Counted from the first letter of the stretch, positions 43,026-56,367 are shown. The stretch: 64,000 bases of DNA from Rhizomys pruinosus (GCA_009823505.1 VZQC01013986.1:904976-968975); one strand, 5' to 3'. A program made the numbers and translations. Notes: generated by a model from the sequence alone, not told the origin.

Positions 43026-43705
43026 TGTTATACTTCCATCATTGCTTCCATGTAATAGATGCCAACATTTAGATATTTGAGATTACATATTTAACAAAAC
43101 TAAGAGAAACAAGTCTCCAAGTCCTATCTAGATATAATTTGTTCTAGGGCTAAAGACTGAACTTTGAACTGGAGTGTCTCTTTGGACCTGGTGTTTTCAG
43201 GAGGGTGCTGCAGAGTGGGGAACAGGCTGCAGGAGGCTCTCCTTGTGACACAGAATCACAGGTTTAGATGAGAAGGGTCCCTCTGGTCTCTTGACCACCA
43301 AGACTTAAGAGCTGCAGCGTCCTCTAGGTTGACTCTCGCTTTCCTTCCCACTTCCCTACAAACTCTGGCTCCTGTCAAGTGTCAGGACAGTACTAAAGCA
43401 CTCTTTCCCAGTTTTGCAAATAAGATTATTAATTTTGTATTGCATTTCTTCAGAAAATAAATGAGATCTATAGTCTGGGGCCTCCCCTCCCCTCCCCCTT
43501 CCCTAGCAATGGCAGAAATTCCTCTATTCTGGGATTGCAGTATCACTTTTCTCTCACTTTTCTTACATGGTATCCCAAAGTGCACGGCTGACCCTTGTTA
43601 AATCTAATAAATGATATATTGCCATATGTCTGAATGCTAGAAATAGTTTTTAGTTAAAGGTATTAATTTTATTTTTGTCAGACTTGTAGACAATGTAAAT
43701 GAAGC
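43026..43705. other. Unassigned non-coding sequence
   Basis: Contains a short C-rich patch (43483-43502). No gene is recognised. Confidence 0.4.
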
Positions 43706-43810
43706 CAGATATGGTGACATGTGCCCTAACTCACAGCTACACCTGAGGGAGGCTGATGTGGAGGATCCCTGAGAGGCCAGAGTAACATAGGGAGAGCTCT
43801 CAAAATAACA
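43706..43810 (+). mobile_element. Old B1-like SINE fragment
   Basis: 'gccagatatggtgacatgtg', 'gagggaggctgatgtggagg' and 'gagctctcaaaataac' follow B1 order but are strongly diverged. Confidence 0.55.
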
Positions 43811-43819
43811 TGCACATGT

Positions 43820-43893
43820 TTCTCTCCCTCCCTCCCTCCCTCCCTCCCTTCCTCGCTCCCTCTCTCCCTCCTTCCCTTCCTTCCTCCCTCCCT
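43820..43893. repeat. (CCCT)n pyrimidine tract
   Basis: Repeats of CCCT/CCTT of about 74 bp at the tail of the B1-like fragment; strand-asymmetric and H-DNA-prone in principle. Confidence 0.95.
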
Positions 43894-43994
43894 GCATGTG
43901 TGTATGTGTGCATACAATTTACTAATTATATGAACAGCTACAATAAGAGCAGTAATATGAAGCAGGTCTTTTTTGTAAGTCAACTTTACAAGTT

Positions 43995-44220
43995 GCCTCC
44001 GTGGTAGAATAATGGTAAGAGGCAAGACTGGAGCCGCATCGTCTGGCCTTAACCTCTAAGGCCTCCTCTGGTGAGGATGTAGCTCAATGCTTGATTTAAC
44101 ATCTTTGTACTTTGTTTTCTCCATTATGAAATTAAGATAATGACAGCCTTGTGAGGACTATAAAAATACTAGTGAAGAAAAATAAAGAAGAGTGCCTTGT
44201 ACAGAATAAGCAATTATTGC
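43995..44220 (+). mobile_element. MIR relic
   Basis: 'actttgttttctccattatg', 'aaattaagataatgacagcc', 'ttgtgaggactataaaaata' and 'gtgccttgtacagaataagc' follow the MIR core and 3' end. Confidence 0.72.
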
Positions 44221-44307
44221 TACCTAGTATCTAATAGATTCACACATAAAGAAATGTAAAGTTTTAAAATACTATATAAGATTAGTTAGGATAGTTCTGG
44301 TTTTTAA

Positions 44308-44517
44308 ATACTTGATTTATTTTTATTTTATGTGTATTTCCTGCATGTGTATAAGCCCACCCGTGTTGTACAATCCCTTTGGAGGTCAGAAGATGGCATC
44401 AGGTCCCCTAGAACTGCAATTACTAACTGTGTTAACTTCTACGTGGGTGCTGGGAATCAAACCCAGTCCTCTGCAAGAGCAGCCAGTGGTCTCAATTGCT
44501 TGGCCATCTCTCTAGCT
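44308..44517 (-). mobile_element. B3-type SINE
   Basis: Reverse element: 'gtgtatttcctgcatgtgta', 'ggaggtcagaagatggcatc', 'ggtgctgggaatcaaaccca', 'ttggccatctctctagct'. A possible short TSD tagttct lies on both sides. Confidence 0.88.
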
Positions 44518-44525
44518 GTAGTTCT

Positions 44526-45634
44526 TTTTATTTTTATTGGTGGGGAGGGTGGATTTGTATTTTTGGAAAGTTAGAACATTTATGGATAGGAAAATGGTGT
44601 AACGCCTGGTATGCACCTGTAGACTATCTGAGGTAACAATGTAAGACTCCACATCTATCAAATATTATGTTCTGTGTGTTCCCCCCACATACATCCATGG
44701 AATCTGTAGTTCCATAGTACTACGAGCACCAAGATGAAAAGATGAGGAAATACATGTAGTATTTCCTATAGCCGTGATCAGTGCTCTTCCTCTCACTAGT
44801 GCTTTCTGCCTCAGACACTCTAAATACAAAGCTTGAGTGCCTGTCTCCACCCTTCCATTCACTGAGTCCCTTTGCTAGAACAAGGCAATAGGAAGTGTGA
44901 GAATTCTGGAGACTGGATGAGTGAGGTTTGTGCTCTCTAGGAGCTTCTGTGTAGAAGAAGATGCACCACCAGCAGGAATTCTGCTGGTGGGAAGACTCCT
45001 CTTCTCACAAGGGGCTTTGTTGCAGAACATTTATTTGCTTCCCATGAATCCTGTGTGAATTTAGCCTCAGCTTCACAGGTTCAGGAAGGAGGCTGACAGA
45101 GTCCTGATAGCATCTCAGGTACTCTATGTGTCAGGTCATAAGAGGATGAATTAAACGTTGGTTTAAAATCTTGTATGTAAAATTGGAATTTTAACATAAG
45201 TAATAGTTTTATTAGTAGTACATCATTATAATATCAACTTATTAATTTGTACTTCTTGATGGTTCCTTAATAGTGCCCATTTGACTGGAGGGAAAACTTT
45301 GGGGACTTATGTGTTTATAAGCAAGTATCTTGGCTAAAAAATAAAAACAGACAAAGTCAATCAATTAGAATACCTAATGTTCAACTAGGCTAGGCTCAGA
45401 TAGGAATATATTCATCATCATAGCAGATATCACTTTCCAATGTGGCCAGAACACTCGTGGGTCATATTCACTTGTCTGTCTAGACCTTGCTTCTTTATCC
45501 CTGACGATGTTTAATTCCTCATTATGGCTTTTTGTAATTGGACAAAATCATCACATTAGTGAATGTTTTCTTAGATTTATCAGATGAAATCTGAGTCTTA
45601 CAAGTATTTCAGCTCTTCATTAATTAATTAATTA
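44526..45634. other. Unassigned AT-rich sequence
   Basis: No gene or clear repeat is recognised. Confidence 0.4.
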
Positions 45635-45772
45635 GGTTTTGTGAGACAGGGTCTTCCTATAGCCTCTGACCTATAACTCCTATGTAGATCAGGCTGGCCT
45701 CAATCACACCAAGATCCACCTGCCTCTGCCTCCCCAGTGCTGGGATTAAAGTTGTACACTATTATACCCAGC
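45635..45772 (-). mobile_element. B1 SINE, diverged
   Basis: 'gtgagacagggtcttcctat' to 'gtacactattatacccagc' in reverse. Confidence 0.85.
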
Positions 45773-45976
45773 CTTCTTAGACTTTTTAATATGACTTTGA
45801 ATATCTCTGATATGATCAGTTTAAGCTGATACTGCTCTTTAAATGGAAGCATGCAATGTTATATCTTTCCTGGTGTGGAGAATATAATGACATGAATAAT
45901 TCATATTCCTTAATTATTGAGTTAAACTAGCAACTCCAGAGAATGGACAGTAATGAAGTGACCAAGCGAGGTAAGC

Positions 45977-46020
45977 TATATATATATATATATATATATA
46001 GTATAGTATATATATATAAT
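45977..46020. repeat. (AT)n microsatellite
   Basis: AT repeats with a GTATAGT interruption. Confidence 0.93.
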
Positions 46021-46387
46021 AGATATTCCATGAATTGGTGCTAAATGTCACATTTAAATGTTCTGATGTGTAGAGCTTTTCAAAAGTCCAACAAATCAAG
46101 ATAACTTAACCAAACTCAACATTTAACATCTTAGGACAAATAAATTCTTTGCCCATCCTTACCATTGTGTCAAGAAAAAAACAAACAACTCATGAAGAAT
46201 TTGAAATTATGGACACTGAGGTCAGAATAGTGGCCCTACAGATTGTTGCCCTCTTTCACAGGGCCAGCTTGTGGCCACTGCGAGAGCCCATGAAGCCTCA
46301 GAGATGGGAAGTTTCCCATTGGCCCTACACAGCTTCCCATAGGCTACAATAATTGTCAGAAACTGGCCATTTGAAACATATATAGTC

Positions 46388-46556
46388 TTTTTTTTTTTTT
46401 TTTTTTTTTTTTGGTCTTTTTGAGACGGGTCTCCCTATAGCCCGAGATTGGTCCCTGGAACTTCCTCTATAGACCAGAGTGGCCTTGAACCCACAAAGAT
46501 CGCCTGCCTCTGCCTCCAAGTGCTAGGATAAAGGGGTGTGCAGCCACGCCCAGCTA
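46388..46556 (-). mobile_element. B1 SINE (copy A)
   Basis: Reverse B1 with a 25-base poly-T start. Compared with copy B it has single-base deletions ('gagacgggtctcc', 'agatcgcctgcc'). Confidence 0.9.
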
Positions 46557-46867
46557 AACTACTTATGTCTTTATTCTGATTTGGGAGCTCCTGCCTCTCC
46601 AGAGAGCTCTCAATCAGCTGGCCCCTGAACAAGAGAGTCTGACTAGACAACAAACATAATCTTTTCCTTCTCTTGGCTTCTTTCCCCTCTTCCCTCTTCC
46701 TTAAGCACGTCTCCATCTCTATCTGGTCCAATCTCAGCTAGCTACATACACTATCTAAGCATAAGGAGTGCGAGCACCCAGAACTATCACCTTTCTGAAG
46801 GTAGACCATGCACAAGCACTCGTCCTTGAGTTGGGCTACTGTAATTTTTTATCAGGGACTTCTAAAA

Positions 46868-48805
46868 AGCTAATTTTAAATGTTTAAAGATTTATTTTTT
46901 GATTAACACATAATATGTACATTTTGGTGAGGTTCATTGTAATGCCTTGATTCATGCCTACATTGGGTAATCATCATTTAAGAGTAATTAGCATCTCTGT
47001 CCCTGCAAACTTTCAACATTTCTTTATCATGAGTACATTATTACAGTCTCACGTTTTAATTATCACCCTCATCCACTGCTGTGGGATTACAGACTGGTGC
47101 AACCACCATGGAACGGTGGTGGAGAACTCTAGAAAACTTAAAATAACTACATCTTGATCCAGTATACACTCGTGGTAGTATACCCAAAGACAGCATCCTA
47201 CTGCAGAGAATACGTGCACAGCCATGTTTGTTGCTGTTCTCTTTTTTAAATAGCAAAAAAATGAAAACAACCTAAATGTGCCCTCAGCTGAGAATGGGAT
47301 AAATAGAAATGGGTACATTTACACAATGGAGTTCTACTCATAATAAAGAAAGTAATGAAATCATGAAATTTGCAGTCAAACTGATGGAACTAGAAACTAT
47401 TGCACTAAGTGGAAATAACACAGACGTCCAAAGCAAGGGAAGAACGCTCTCTTTGTTTGTGGATCTTAGCTCAAATCAGAGTGATTATAACCTTGATAGT
47501 AGATCCGCAGGAGCCAGGAAATGGAAAGGAACAGGGAGACAGGGAAAGAGAGAGCCCGAGAGAGAAGGATGGCAGGAGGCAGGATTTATCAAGGAGTTAA
47601 TGGGGAAAATGAGAGGACTTTAACAGGAGAGAGAGGAGGAAATGTTAGGGGGAGAGAGGGGAAAGAGACATTTAGGTGGGGTGGAAATGTATTAGTTACA
47701 AAAGCCTACTGACAATTACACATACAATATATACACAAGTGCATGTGTATAGCGGAAACAGTGTCAAGCAGAACAAACTCTCCCTTGAGTTGTTGATCAG
47801 GGGTAGGTCCAAAGACTCCCCAAATAACAAGAGTGCTATTGCCACACAGCCCTTGACCTCCCACGACTGGAAGGTAAGACCCTACTGCTGAAAACATAAG
47901 AATATACTTCAGACACGGAACTTGAAGGAAGCAAGCTGGAACGACCTTGAGGCATTCCCCTCCCTAAAGACCATAGCTCTCATGCGACGTATCATAGGAG
48001 TGCTATGCAAGCTGCCCAAGGAGAAACCGAATCACTAGTCTACCCAACTATAAAGCCTAATAAACAAAACAATGACTAGCCCAGGATTGGTGCAGTTGCA
48101 ACACGACTTAAGGGGAATCAACAGCCGTCTCACTGGACCCTAAGAAACCATTCAGCAGGCTCATGTTTGGTCCTAGAAACTTACATGGCTGAAGTGATCA
48201 TAACTTCTAGAGAAAAGCTTATGTTTGTCCATCCCTAGACAAAGGTAAATTTCTTACTGTATTCAAAATATGAGCTTTATATAACAGACAAGCTGTACTT
48301 CTCACCAACAGTAAAGAAGCTTTCTTTTCAACAAATGGAGACTGATATCAGAGTTCCACACTGGTATTAACACAGAGAAATATGGCTGAAAGATGCCCAG
48401 CCCAAAGGTAACAATCGTACAGTGAACCTCTACACCTAAGTGCTACAGAACATAGAGAACAGGAGGTAGGGAGAATATTAATGTATCTTGTCCCTGGCAA
48501 GGACACCTATATCAACCCTGCCACCCAAAGCTCAAGGGACCATTGTGGAAGAGGGAGTGGAAAAGAATATAGAACCAGGGTGGTGGATTTTGTAGGAGGC
48601 TGAGAACTTGCGCATATGAATGCACAGCAATGGCAGCAGCATGCACATAAGAAGACCCAGGCACTTAAACCACACAGAAAAATGCAGCACAGAAGTGGAG
48701 AAATGGGTAAGAAGCCCAACCCGTAGCTTGAGGAACTATTTGAAACTGATGACGACTGGAGAGAAGAGTTTTTTTCTTTGAGTATGCTAGATAGGCAGTA
48801 AGCTA
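46868..48805 (+). mobile_element. L1 3' portion (copy A)
   Basis: 'ccaccatggaacggtgg', 'cagccatgtttgttgctgtt', 'tttacacaatggagttctac', 'atggaactagaaactattgc' and, further on, 'gaccattgtggaagagggag' are landmarks of the end of L1 ORF2 and the 3' UTR in forward orientation. Indels relative to copy B break what remains of the frame. Confidence 0.8.
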
Positions 48806-49471
48806 GGCTCGTGGAGGGACTTTTTGGAACACATACCTGGCTCATTTGCCCTTAACATATATGACACAGAATGTACGAAATCTAGTGGGGGCGGGGCAAA
48901 GAGGGAAAGGTGCAGAGAGATAGGAAGTGTACAATGACCAAGACGAAGGTTGGTAGTGAAAGGTTTGCAAAGAAAAAGGGATTTTTTTTCTAGAGAAAAA
49001 TCTTATTTTCGGGGGCACAAAAAAATGAGTTTTCCAGGCAAACCTGGTCGAGTTAGAATTTTCCTTTCTTATGTCTTCCAGTCCTCCAGACCAGAGAGGC
49101 CTCCAAAGACAGAAAGGATGGCCCATCCTGTCTTTTCGTTCAATGTTTAGCACAACAGCTAAAATTTGGCAGAAACTCGTGGTTTGGGAGGTCAGGCTTA
49201 GCTTTGATACAAATGTTGAAACTAAGGGTCACTATTTTCCTGTCTGACTTGCTACATTGGACTCCTAATGCCTAAAGAAGAGTCTCCTCTGGTTTCACAT
49301 ATTTGGATCTAAACTGATCCACAAACACCCTTCAAGATAGCATATAAGTCTAAAAAGATTACCAGAAAAATATACTTATATAATTAAAGCCTAGACTCTT
49401 CTACTACTAAAATTTTCATATATTCTTTGCAAAGAGACTAAATGAAATAATTTTTTTTTAATTGGGAGCAT

Positions 49472-49680
49472 TAGGGGCTGAAAATGGCTCAGCAGTTTCA
49501 GAGAGCGGTTGCTGCGTCTTTCAAAGGACGAGAAGTCTTCTTCCAGCGTCCAACGTGGCGCTACAACACCAACATAACTTACATTCAGGGGCAAGGCACC
49601 GCTCCTCTGGCTTCCACAGGCACCCACAATCCAGACACAGCCACAACATAGACATGAAAATAACAATAAAAAATCTTTTT
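49472..49680 (+). mobile_element. B3-type SINE, damaged (copy A)
   Basis: Same element as 54469-54668, with several small deletions and insertions ('gcgtccaacgtggcgctaca' where copy B reads 'ctcccatatctggtggctaa'). Confidence 0.8.
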
Positions 49681-50424
49681 GAAATGTGATGGAATATAGC
49701 ACCGAAATTACAAGAAATGTCGATGACATGACAGACAAATGTAAAAAGTTCTACTAAGCAAGCTTGCCTTTGCCCAGTGGAAGTCCTTTATGGAGAAACA
49801 TCTCAGGATACCAGCCTCTATTCCAGTCTCCCTAGGACATACCTAGAAAGCCATTTCCATTGTCCTTTTAGAACACTGTACCATCTGCCTTATATAAAAT
49901 ATATTCAATGTGAATATCATACTGATACAGAAAATAAACCTTAATCATGTGTCATCATATTAATATCATGCTCACCATATTACATTGATATGACAAGTTT
50001 ATCTGAGCCTTATTTCTACTTTTACTTAGAAAGTTAGAGTCTCCATAGACTTAAAGTCACGTGTTTCTCATTGACAGTTCATCATTAATTTATCTAATAT
50101 TTATTAATTTCCCTTTAGTTTGATAAATTAGCATACCATGTCAATTTGTAACAGATGGTAATTAAGAGAAGTAATTGCATTAATTAGAGAAACTCAATTT
50201 TCAATGTATAGCATATGTTCTCTGTCACCCATTAAAAATTATACCTCATTACATTAGCAAGTCAACTTAATCATCAAAGGATATTAAGCCATACTTCCAG
50301 TTTCAAGTGCCTCATTTTTAGACTATTCTAATGATTATTGAGCTCTGATCTTTTAGTGGATATTCCAAGTTTATAGCAAAAAGAGTGAATGATTTAGAAC
50401 GCTGGAAATTTAAATGGCCTCGTT

Positions 50425-50690
50425 CGGGAGCGGGAGAGTATGGCCTAAGCGTTAAGAGCGCCGGAACGCTCTTACAGAGGACCAGGGTTTCGATCCCCGG
50501 CACCCACATGGCGGCCCGAAAACCGTCTTGAAAACTGCCAAGCCGGGAACTCCAGGTCTCTAGGGGATCCGAACAACCTCTTCTGACCTCCGCGGCAGTT
50601 GCACGACATGGGTGCAACAAACTTGCATGCCAGACAGTACATATCATACACATTCAAAAATAAATAAAATTAAATAAAAAAATTTAATGG
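50425..50690 (+). mobile_element. B3-type SINE, garbled (copy A)
   Basis: Recognisable B3 with many extra bases ('gagcgggagagtatggccta', 'gaaaactgccaagccgggaa'), unlike any normal mutation pattern of SINEs. Copy B carries the clean form. Confidence 0.85.
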
Positions 50691-51228
50691 TCCTTGCCCA
50701 ATGGGGGTAGCAGAGCTCCGGAAGGGGAATGAGGAAGTGTTAATCTTCTCCTTGGACCATTCACCTTGGACTGGATGGTTACTCTCTGTCATCACTGTGA
50801 CAAAATTTGACAAAGGAAACTTCAGACAAGTGTTTCCCATGGCTCCTGATTTAAGGGGATGCAGTCTGTCCCACAGCAGAGCAGGGCCTGGCACAGGGTG
50901 TGAGAGGCAGCTGGTCTCATGTGTCTGGGAAGCTGAGAGACAAACGAATGCTGGTGCTCAGCCCGTTTTCTCCTTCTCCTCAGCCTGGCTCCTCCTGCCT
51001 CTGCACATCCTCTCTGAAGCGCCCGCCTCACAGACAGTGCCCAGAGGTTGTCTCATGGGTGAATTCTGGCTCTGTCAAATTGACGATAAAGATTCACCAT
51101 CACACAGACCTTTGGCTGGTAAGGGAGCCTTTGTTGCAGGTGCACCGATACTCCCCCTGGTAGTCTGCTATCTCCCAGGCACTCTGCTACGTAGAACCTG
51201 TTGAACCTCCTTGAGAAATGAAAGCAGC

Positions 51229-51229
51229 N
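51229..51229. other. Single ambiguous base N
   Basis: The only N in the window. It falls exactly where copy A of the duplication ends and unrelated sequence begins, so it probably marks a join between contigs. Confidence 0.97.
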
Positions 51230-51413
51230 AGCAGCACTGTACCTGGCTGGGAAAGTCTGCAAGAGCAGAATGTGCAGTCACCCCATGGCTACTGTACACC
51301 AATGTTTCTACTCTTAACAGAAACACGTCACATTGTGCTAAACAAAGCCTTGTGATATCAAACTACTGTAACATGGGACTGTGTTGTGTCAGAATGCTTA
51401 AATTTTTTTTTCC
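51230..51413. other. Unique spacer between duplication copies
   Basis: About 184 bp present only once. It ends in the T-run that starts copy B. Confidence 0.7.
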
Positions 51414-51572
51414 TTTTTTTTTTTGGTCTTTTTGAGACAGGGTCTCCCTATAGCCCGAGCTGTCCTGGAACTCCCTCTATAGACCAGAGTGGCCTTGAAC
51501 CCACAAAGATCTGCCTGCCTCTGCCTCCCAAGTGCTAGGATTAAAGGGGTGTGCAGCCACGCCCAGCTAAAC
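51414..51572 (-). mobile_element. B1 SINE (copy B)
   Basis: Reverse B1: 'tttttgagacagggtctccc' to 'gtgtgcagccacgcccagct'. Confidence 0.93.
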
Positions 51573-51892
51573 TACTTATGTCTTTATTCTGATTTGGGAG
51601 CTCCTGCCTCTCCAGAGAGCTCTCAATCAGCTGGCCCCTGAACAAGAGAGTCTGACTAGACAACAAACATAATCTTTTCCTTCTCTTGGCTTCTTTCCCC
51701 TCTTCCCTCTTCCTTAAGCACGTCTCCATCTCTATCTGGTCCAATCTCAGCTAGCTACATACACTATCTAAGCATAAGGAGTGCGAGCACCCAGAACTAT
51801 CACCTTTCTGAAGGTAGACCATGCACAAGCACTCTGCCTTGAGTTGGGCTACTGTAATTTTTTATCCAGGGACTTCTAATAAGCTAATTTTA

Positions 51893-53815
51893 AATGTTTA
51901 ATGAAGTTTACTTTTTTGATTAACACATAATATGTACATTTTGGTGAGGTTCATTGTAATGCCTTGATTCATGCCTACATTGGGTAATCATCATTTAAGA
52001 GTAATTAGCATCTCTGTCCCTGCAAACTTTCAACATTTCTTTATCATGAGTACATTATTACAGTCTCACGTTTTATTATCACCCTCATCCACTGCTGGTG
52101 GGATTACAGACTGGTGCAACCACCATGGGAATCGGTGTGGAGAACTCTTAGAAAACTTAAAATAAATCTACATGGTTAAATGACTCCTTGGTGTATACCC
52201 AAAAGACCCATCCTACTGCAGAGATACTTGCACAGCCATGTTTGTTGCTGTTCTTTTTACAATAGCAAAAAAATGAAAACAACCTAAATGTCCCTCAGCT
52301 GATGAATGGGATAAATAAAATGTGGTACATTTACACAATGGAGTTCTACTCAGAGCTAAAGAAATATGAAATCATGAAATTTGCAGTCAAACTGATGGAA
52401 CTAGAAACTGTTGCACTAAGTGAAATAACACAGACTCCAAAGCAAGGGAAGAATGCTCTCTCGTTTGTGGATCTTAGCTCCAAATCCTGATGTATATACC
52501 TTGATATATCCGCAGGAGCCAGGAAAATGGAAAGGAACCACGGAGACAAAGGGAAAGAGAGAGCCCGAGAGAGAAGGATGGCAGGAGGCAGGATTTATCA
52601 AGGAGTTAATGGGGAAAATGAGAGGACTTTAACAGGAGAGAGAGGAGGAAATGTTAGGGGGAGAGAGGGGAAAGACGACATTTAGGTGGGGTGGAAATGT
52701 ATTAGTTACAAAAGCCTACTGACAATTACACATACAATATATACACAAGTGCATGTGTATAGCGGAAACAGTGTCAAGCAGAACAAACCTCCCTTGAGTT
52801 GTTGATCAGGGTAGTCCAAGAGACTCCCCAAATAACATAGTCTATTGCCACAGCCCTTGACCTCCCACGACTGGAAGGTAAGACCCTACTGCTGAAAACA
52901 GAATATACTTCAGACACAGGACTTGAAGGAAGCAAGCTGGAAACGACCTTGAGGCCTCCTCCTCCCTAAAGACTAGCTCTCATGCTATCTATCAGAGGAT
53001 GCTATGCAAGCTGCCCAAGGAGAAACCGAATCACTAGTCTTACCCAACTATAAAGCCTAATAAACAAAACAATGACTAGCCCAGCATTGGTGCAGTTGCA
53101 ACACTATCTTAGGGGTAATCAACAGCTGTCTAACTGGACCTAAGACCCACTTAATGGAAAGGAACTCATGTTTGGTCCTAGAAACTTACATGGCTGAAGT
53201 GATCATAACTTCTAGAGAAAAGCTTATGTTTGTCACATCCCTAGACAAATGTAATTTCTTACTGTATTCAAAATATGTATCTTTATATTAACAGACAAGT
53301 GTACTTCTCACCACTCATTAAAGAAGCTGCTTTTTGCAACAGATGGAGACTATTACAGAGTTCCACAACTGGTGAGACACAGAGAATATATGTCTGAAAG
53401 ATGCCCAGCCCTAAGTACATATCTACAGTGGAACCTCTACACCTAAGGCTCACAGAACATAGTAGAACAGGAGGTAGGGAGAATATTAATGTATCTTGTC
53501 CCTGGCAAGGACACCTATATCAAACCTCTGCCACCCAAAGCTCAAGGGACCATTGTGGAAGAGGGAGTGGAAAAGAATATAGAACCAGGGTGGTGGATTT
53601 TGTAGGAGGCTGAGAACTTGCGCATATGAATGCACAGCAATGGCAGCAGCATGCATAAGACCCAGGCACTTAAACCACACAGAAAAATGCAGCACAGAAG
53701 TGGAGAAATGGGTAAGAAGCCTCAACCCTAGCTGAGGAACTATTTGAAACTGATGACGACTGGGAGAGGAAGAGTTGGTTTTCTTTGAGTGATGCTAGAT
53801 AGGCTAACTAGGCTC
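51893..53815 (+). mobile_element. L1 3' portion (copy B)
   Basis: End of L1 ORF2 and 3' UTR in forward orientation: 'ccatccactgctggtgggatt' less one base, 'gatgaatgggataaataaaa', 'ctttgagtgatgctagatag'. It carries fewer indels than copy A. Confidence 0.82.
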
Positions 53816-54468
53816 TGTGGAGGGACTTTTTGGAACACATACCTGGCTCATTTGCCCTTAACATATATGACAGAATGTACGAAATCTAGTGGGGGCGGGG
53901 CAAAGAGGGAAAGGTGCAGAGAGATAGGAAGTGTACAATGACCAAGACGAATTGTATGAAATTTGCAAAAAAAAATTTTTTTCTAAGAGAAAAAATCTTA
54001 TTTTCACAAAATTAAGTTTTCCAGGCAAACCTGGTCGAGTTAGAATTTTCCTTTCTTATGTCTTTCCAGTCCTCCAGACCAGGAGGCCTCCAAAGACAGA
54101 AAGGATGGCCCATCCTGTCTTTTCTTCAATGTTTAGCACAACAGCTAAAATTTGGCAGAAACTCGTGGTTTGGGAGGTTCAGGCTTAGCTTTGATACAAA
54201 TGTTGAAACTAAGGGTCACTATTTTCCTGTCTGACTTGCTACATTGGACTCCTAATGCCTAAAGAAGAGTCTCCTCTGGTTTCACATATTTGGATCTAAA
54301 CTGATCCACAAACACCCTTCAAGATAGCATATAAGTCTAAAAAGATTACCAGAAAAATATACTTACTATAATTAAAGCCTAGACTCTTCTACTACTAAAA
54401 TTTTCATATATTCTTTGCAAAGAACTAAAATGAAATAATTTTTTTTTAATTGGAGCATAGGGGCTGGA

Positions 54469-54668
54469 AAATTGGCTCAGCAGTTCAGAGAGCTTGCTGC
54501 TCTTTCAAAGGACGAGAATCTTCTTTCCAGCTCCCATATCTGGTGGCTAACAACCACCAGTAATTACAGTTCCAGGGGCAAGGCACCCTCCTCTGGCTTC
54601 CACAGGCACCCACACATCCATGCACAGCCACACATATACATGTAAATACACAATAAAAATCTTTTTGA
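54469..54668 (+). mobile_element. B3-type SINE (copy B)
   Basis: 'ggctggaaaattggctcagc', 'tggtggctaacaaccaccag', 'cacatatacatgtaaataca'. It is an older variant without the 17-bp duplication. Confidence 0.87.
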
Positions 54669-55404
54669 AAATGTGATGAATATTAGCACCAGAAATTACC
54701 AGAAATGCCATGAACACTGACAGACTAAATGTAAAAAGTTCTACTAAGCAAGCTTGCCTTTGCCCAGTGGAAGTCCTTTATGGAGAAACATCTCAGGATA
54801 CCAGCCTCTATTCCAGTCTCCCTAGGACATACCTAGAAAGCCATTTCCATTGTCCTTTTAGAACACTGTACCATCTGCCTTATATAAAATATATTCAATG
54901 TGAATATCATACTGATACAGAAAATAAACCTTAATCATGTGTCATCATATTAATATCATGCTCACCATATTACATTGATATGACAAGTTTATCTGAGCTC
55001 TTATTTCTACTTTTACTTAGAATAGTCTAAGCTTCCATAGACTTAAAGTCACGTGTTCTCATTGACAGTTCATCATTAATTATCTAATATTTATTAATTT
55101 CCCTTTAGCTTGATAAATTAGCATACCATGTCAATTTGTAACAGATGGTAATTAAGAGAAGTAATTTCATTAATTAGAGAAACTCAATTTTCAATGTATA
55201 GCATATGTTCTCTGTCACCCATTAAAAATTATACCTCATTACATTAGCAAGTCAACTTAATCATCAAAGGATATTAAGCCATACTTCCAGTTTCAAGTGC
55301 CTCATTTTTAGACTATTCTAATGATTATTGAGCTCTGATCTTTTAGTGGATATTCATTTTATAGCAAGAGTTAATATTTAGAACTCTGGAAATTTAAATG
55401 GTCC

Positions 55405-55665
55405 TCGTTCGGGGCTGGAGAGATGGCCTAGCGGTTAAGAGCGCCGGACGCTCTTACAGAGGACCAGGGTTCGATCCCCGGCACCCACATGGCGGCCGAA
55501 AACCGTTTGAAACTCCAATTCCAGGAGAACTCCAGTTCCAGGGGGAATCCAACACCCTCTTCTGACCTCCGCGGCATTGCACGACATGGGTGCACAAACT
55601 TGCATGCAGACAGTACATTCATACACATTCAAAAATAAATAAAATTAAATAAAAAAAATTTAAAT
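55405..55665 (+). mobile_element. B3-type SINE, long form, with TSD (copy B)
   Basis: Full element with the 17-bp duplication. TSD aaatttaaatggtcc at 55390-55404 and 55666-55680. Confidence 0.95.
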
Positions 55666-56367
55666 GGTCCTTGCCCAATGGGGGTAGCAGAGCTCCTGGA
55701 ATGGGAGCTTTCTCCTTGGACATCACACTTCAGGACTGGATGGTTACTTCTGTCATCACTGTGACAAAATTCTGACAAAGGCAACTTCAGACAAGGTTTC
55801 CCATGGCTCCTGATTTAAGGGGATGCAGTCTGTCACAGCAGAGCAGGCCTGGCACAGGGTTGTGAGGCAGCTGGTCTCATGTGTCTGGAAGCTGAGAGAC
55901 AAACGAATGCTGGTGCTCAGCCCGTTTTCTCCTTCTCCTCAGCCTGGCTCCTCCTGCCTCTGCACATCCTCTCTGGAAGCGCCCTCACAGACATGCCCAG
56001 AGGTGTGTCTCATGGGTGATTCTGGCTCTGTCAAATTGACGATAAAGATTCACCATCACACAGACCTTTGGCTGGTAAGGGAGCCTTTGTTGCAGGTGCA
56101 CCGATACTCCCCCTGGTAGTCTGCTATCTCCCAGGCACTCTGCTACGTAGAACCTGTTGAACCTCCTTGAGAAATGAAAGCAGCTCCACACTCTTCAGCA
56201 GTAGAACCCTTGATCTTGAGCCTGCAGTACTTTCTAAGGCCAGTCTTTGAAAAACAGTTTTAAGGCATGCTATTTCTCCTGCCAGTTGTCTCCAGATTTT
56301 CTATAAAGCACATTAACTTGTATTTCATTTTATTCAAACCTAGATTCTGTCTCAGTTTTCCATTTTA

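Larger units (their letters stand above)
46388..51228 (+). repeat. Direct duplication, left copy (A), indel-rich
   Basis: About 4.84 kb that recurs at 51414-56184 in the same order and orientation. The copy starts at the poly-T of a B1 and ends one base before the single N (51229). Long stretches are identical to copy B (for example about 49142-49439). Others differ by many 1-3 base indels, including in the SINE at about 50425-50690, which is intact in copy B. This looks like unpolished consensus rather than evolutionary divergence. Confidence 0.93.
51414..56184 (+). repeat. Direct duplication, right copy (B), clean
   Basis: About 4.77 kb corresponding to 46388-51228. Embedded SINEs and L1 read close to their expected forms, and the TSD of the B3 at 55405-55665 is intact. 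After 56184 the sequence continues without an N into 'tccacactcttcagcag'. Confidence 0.93.
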
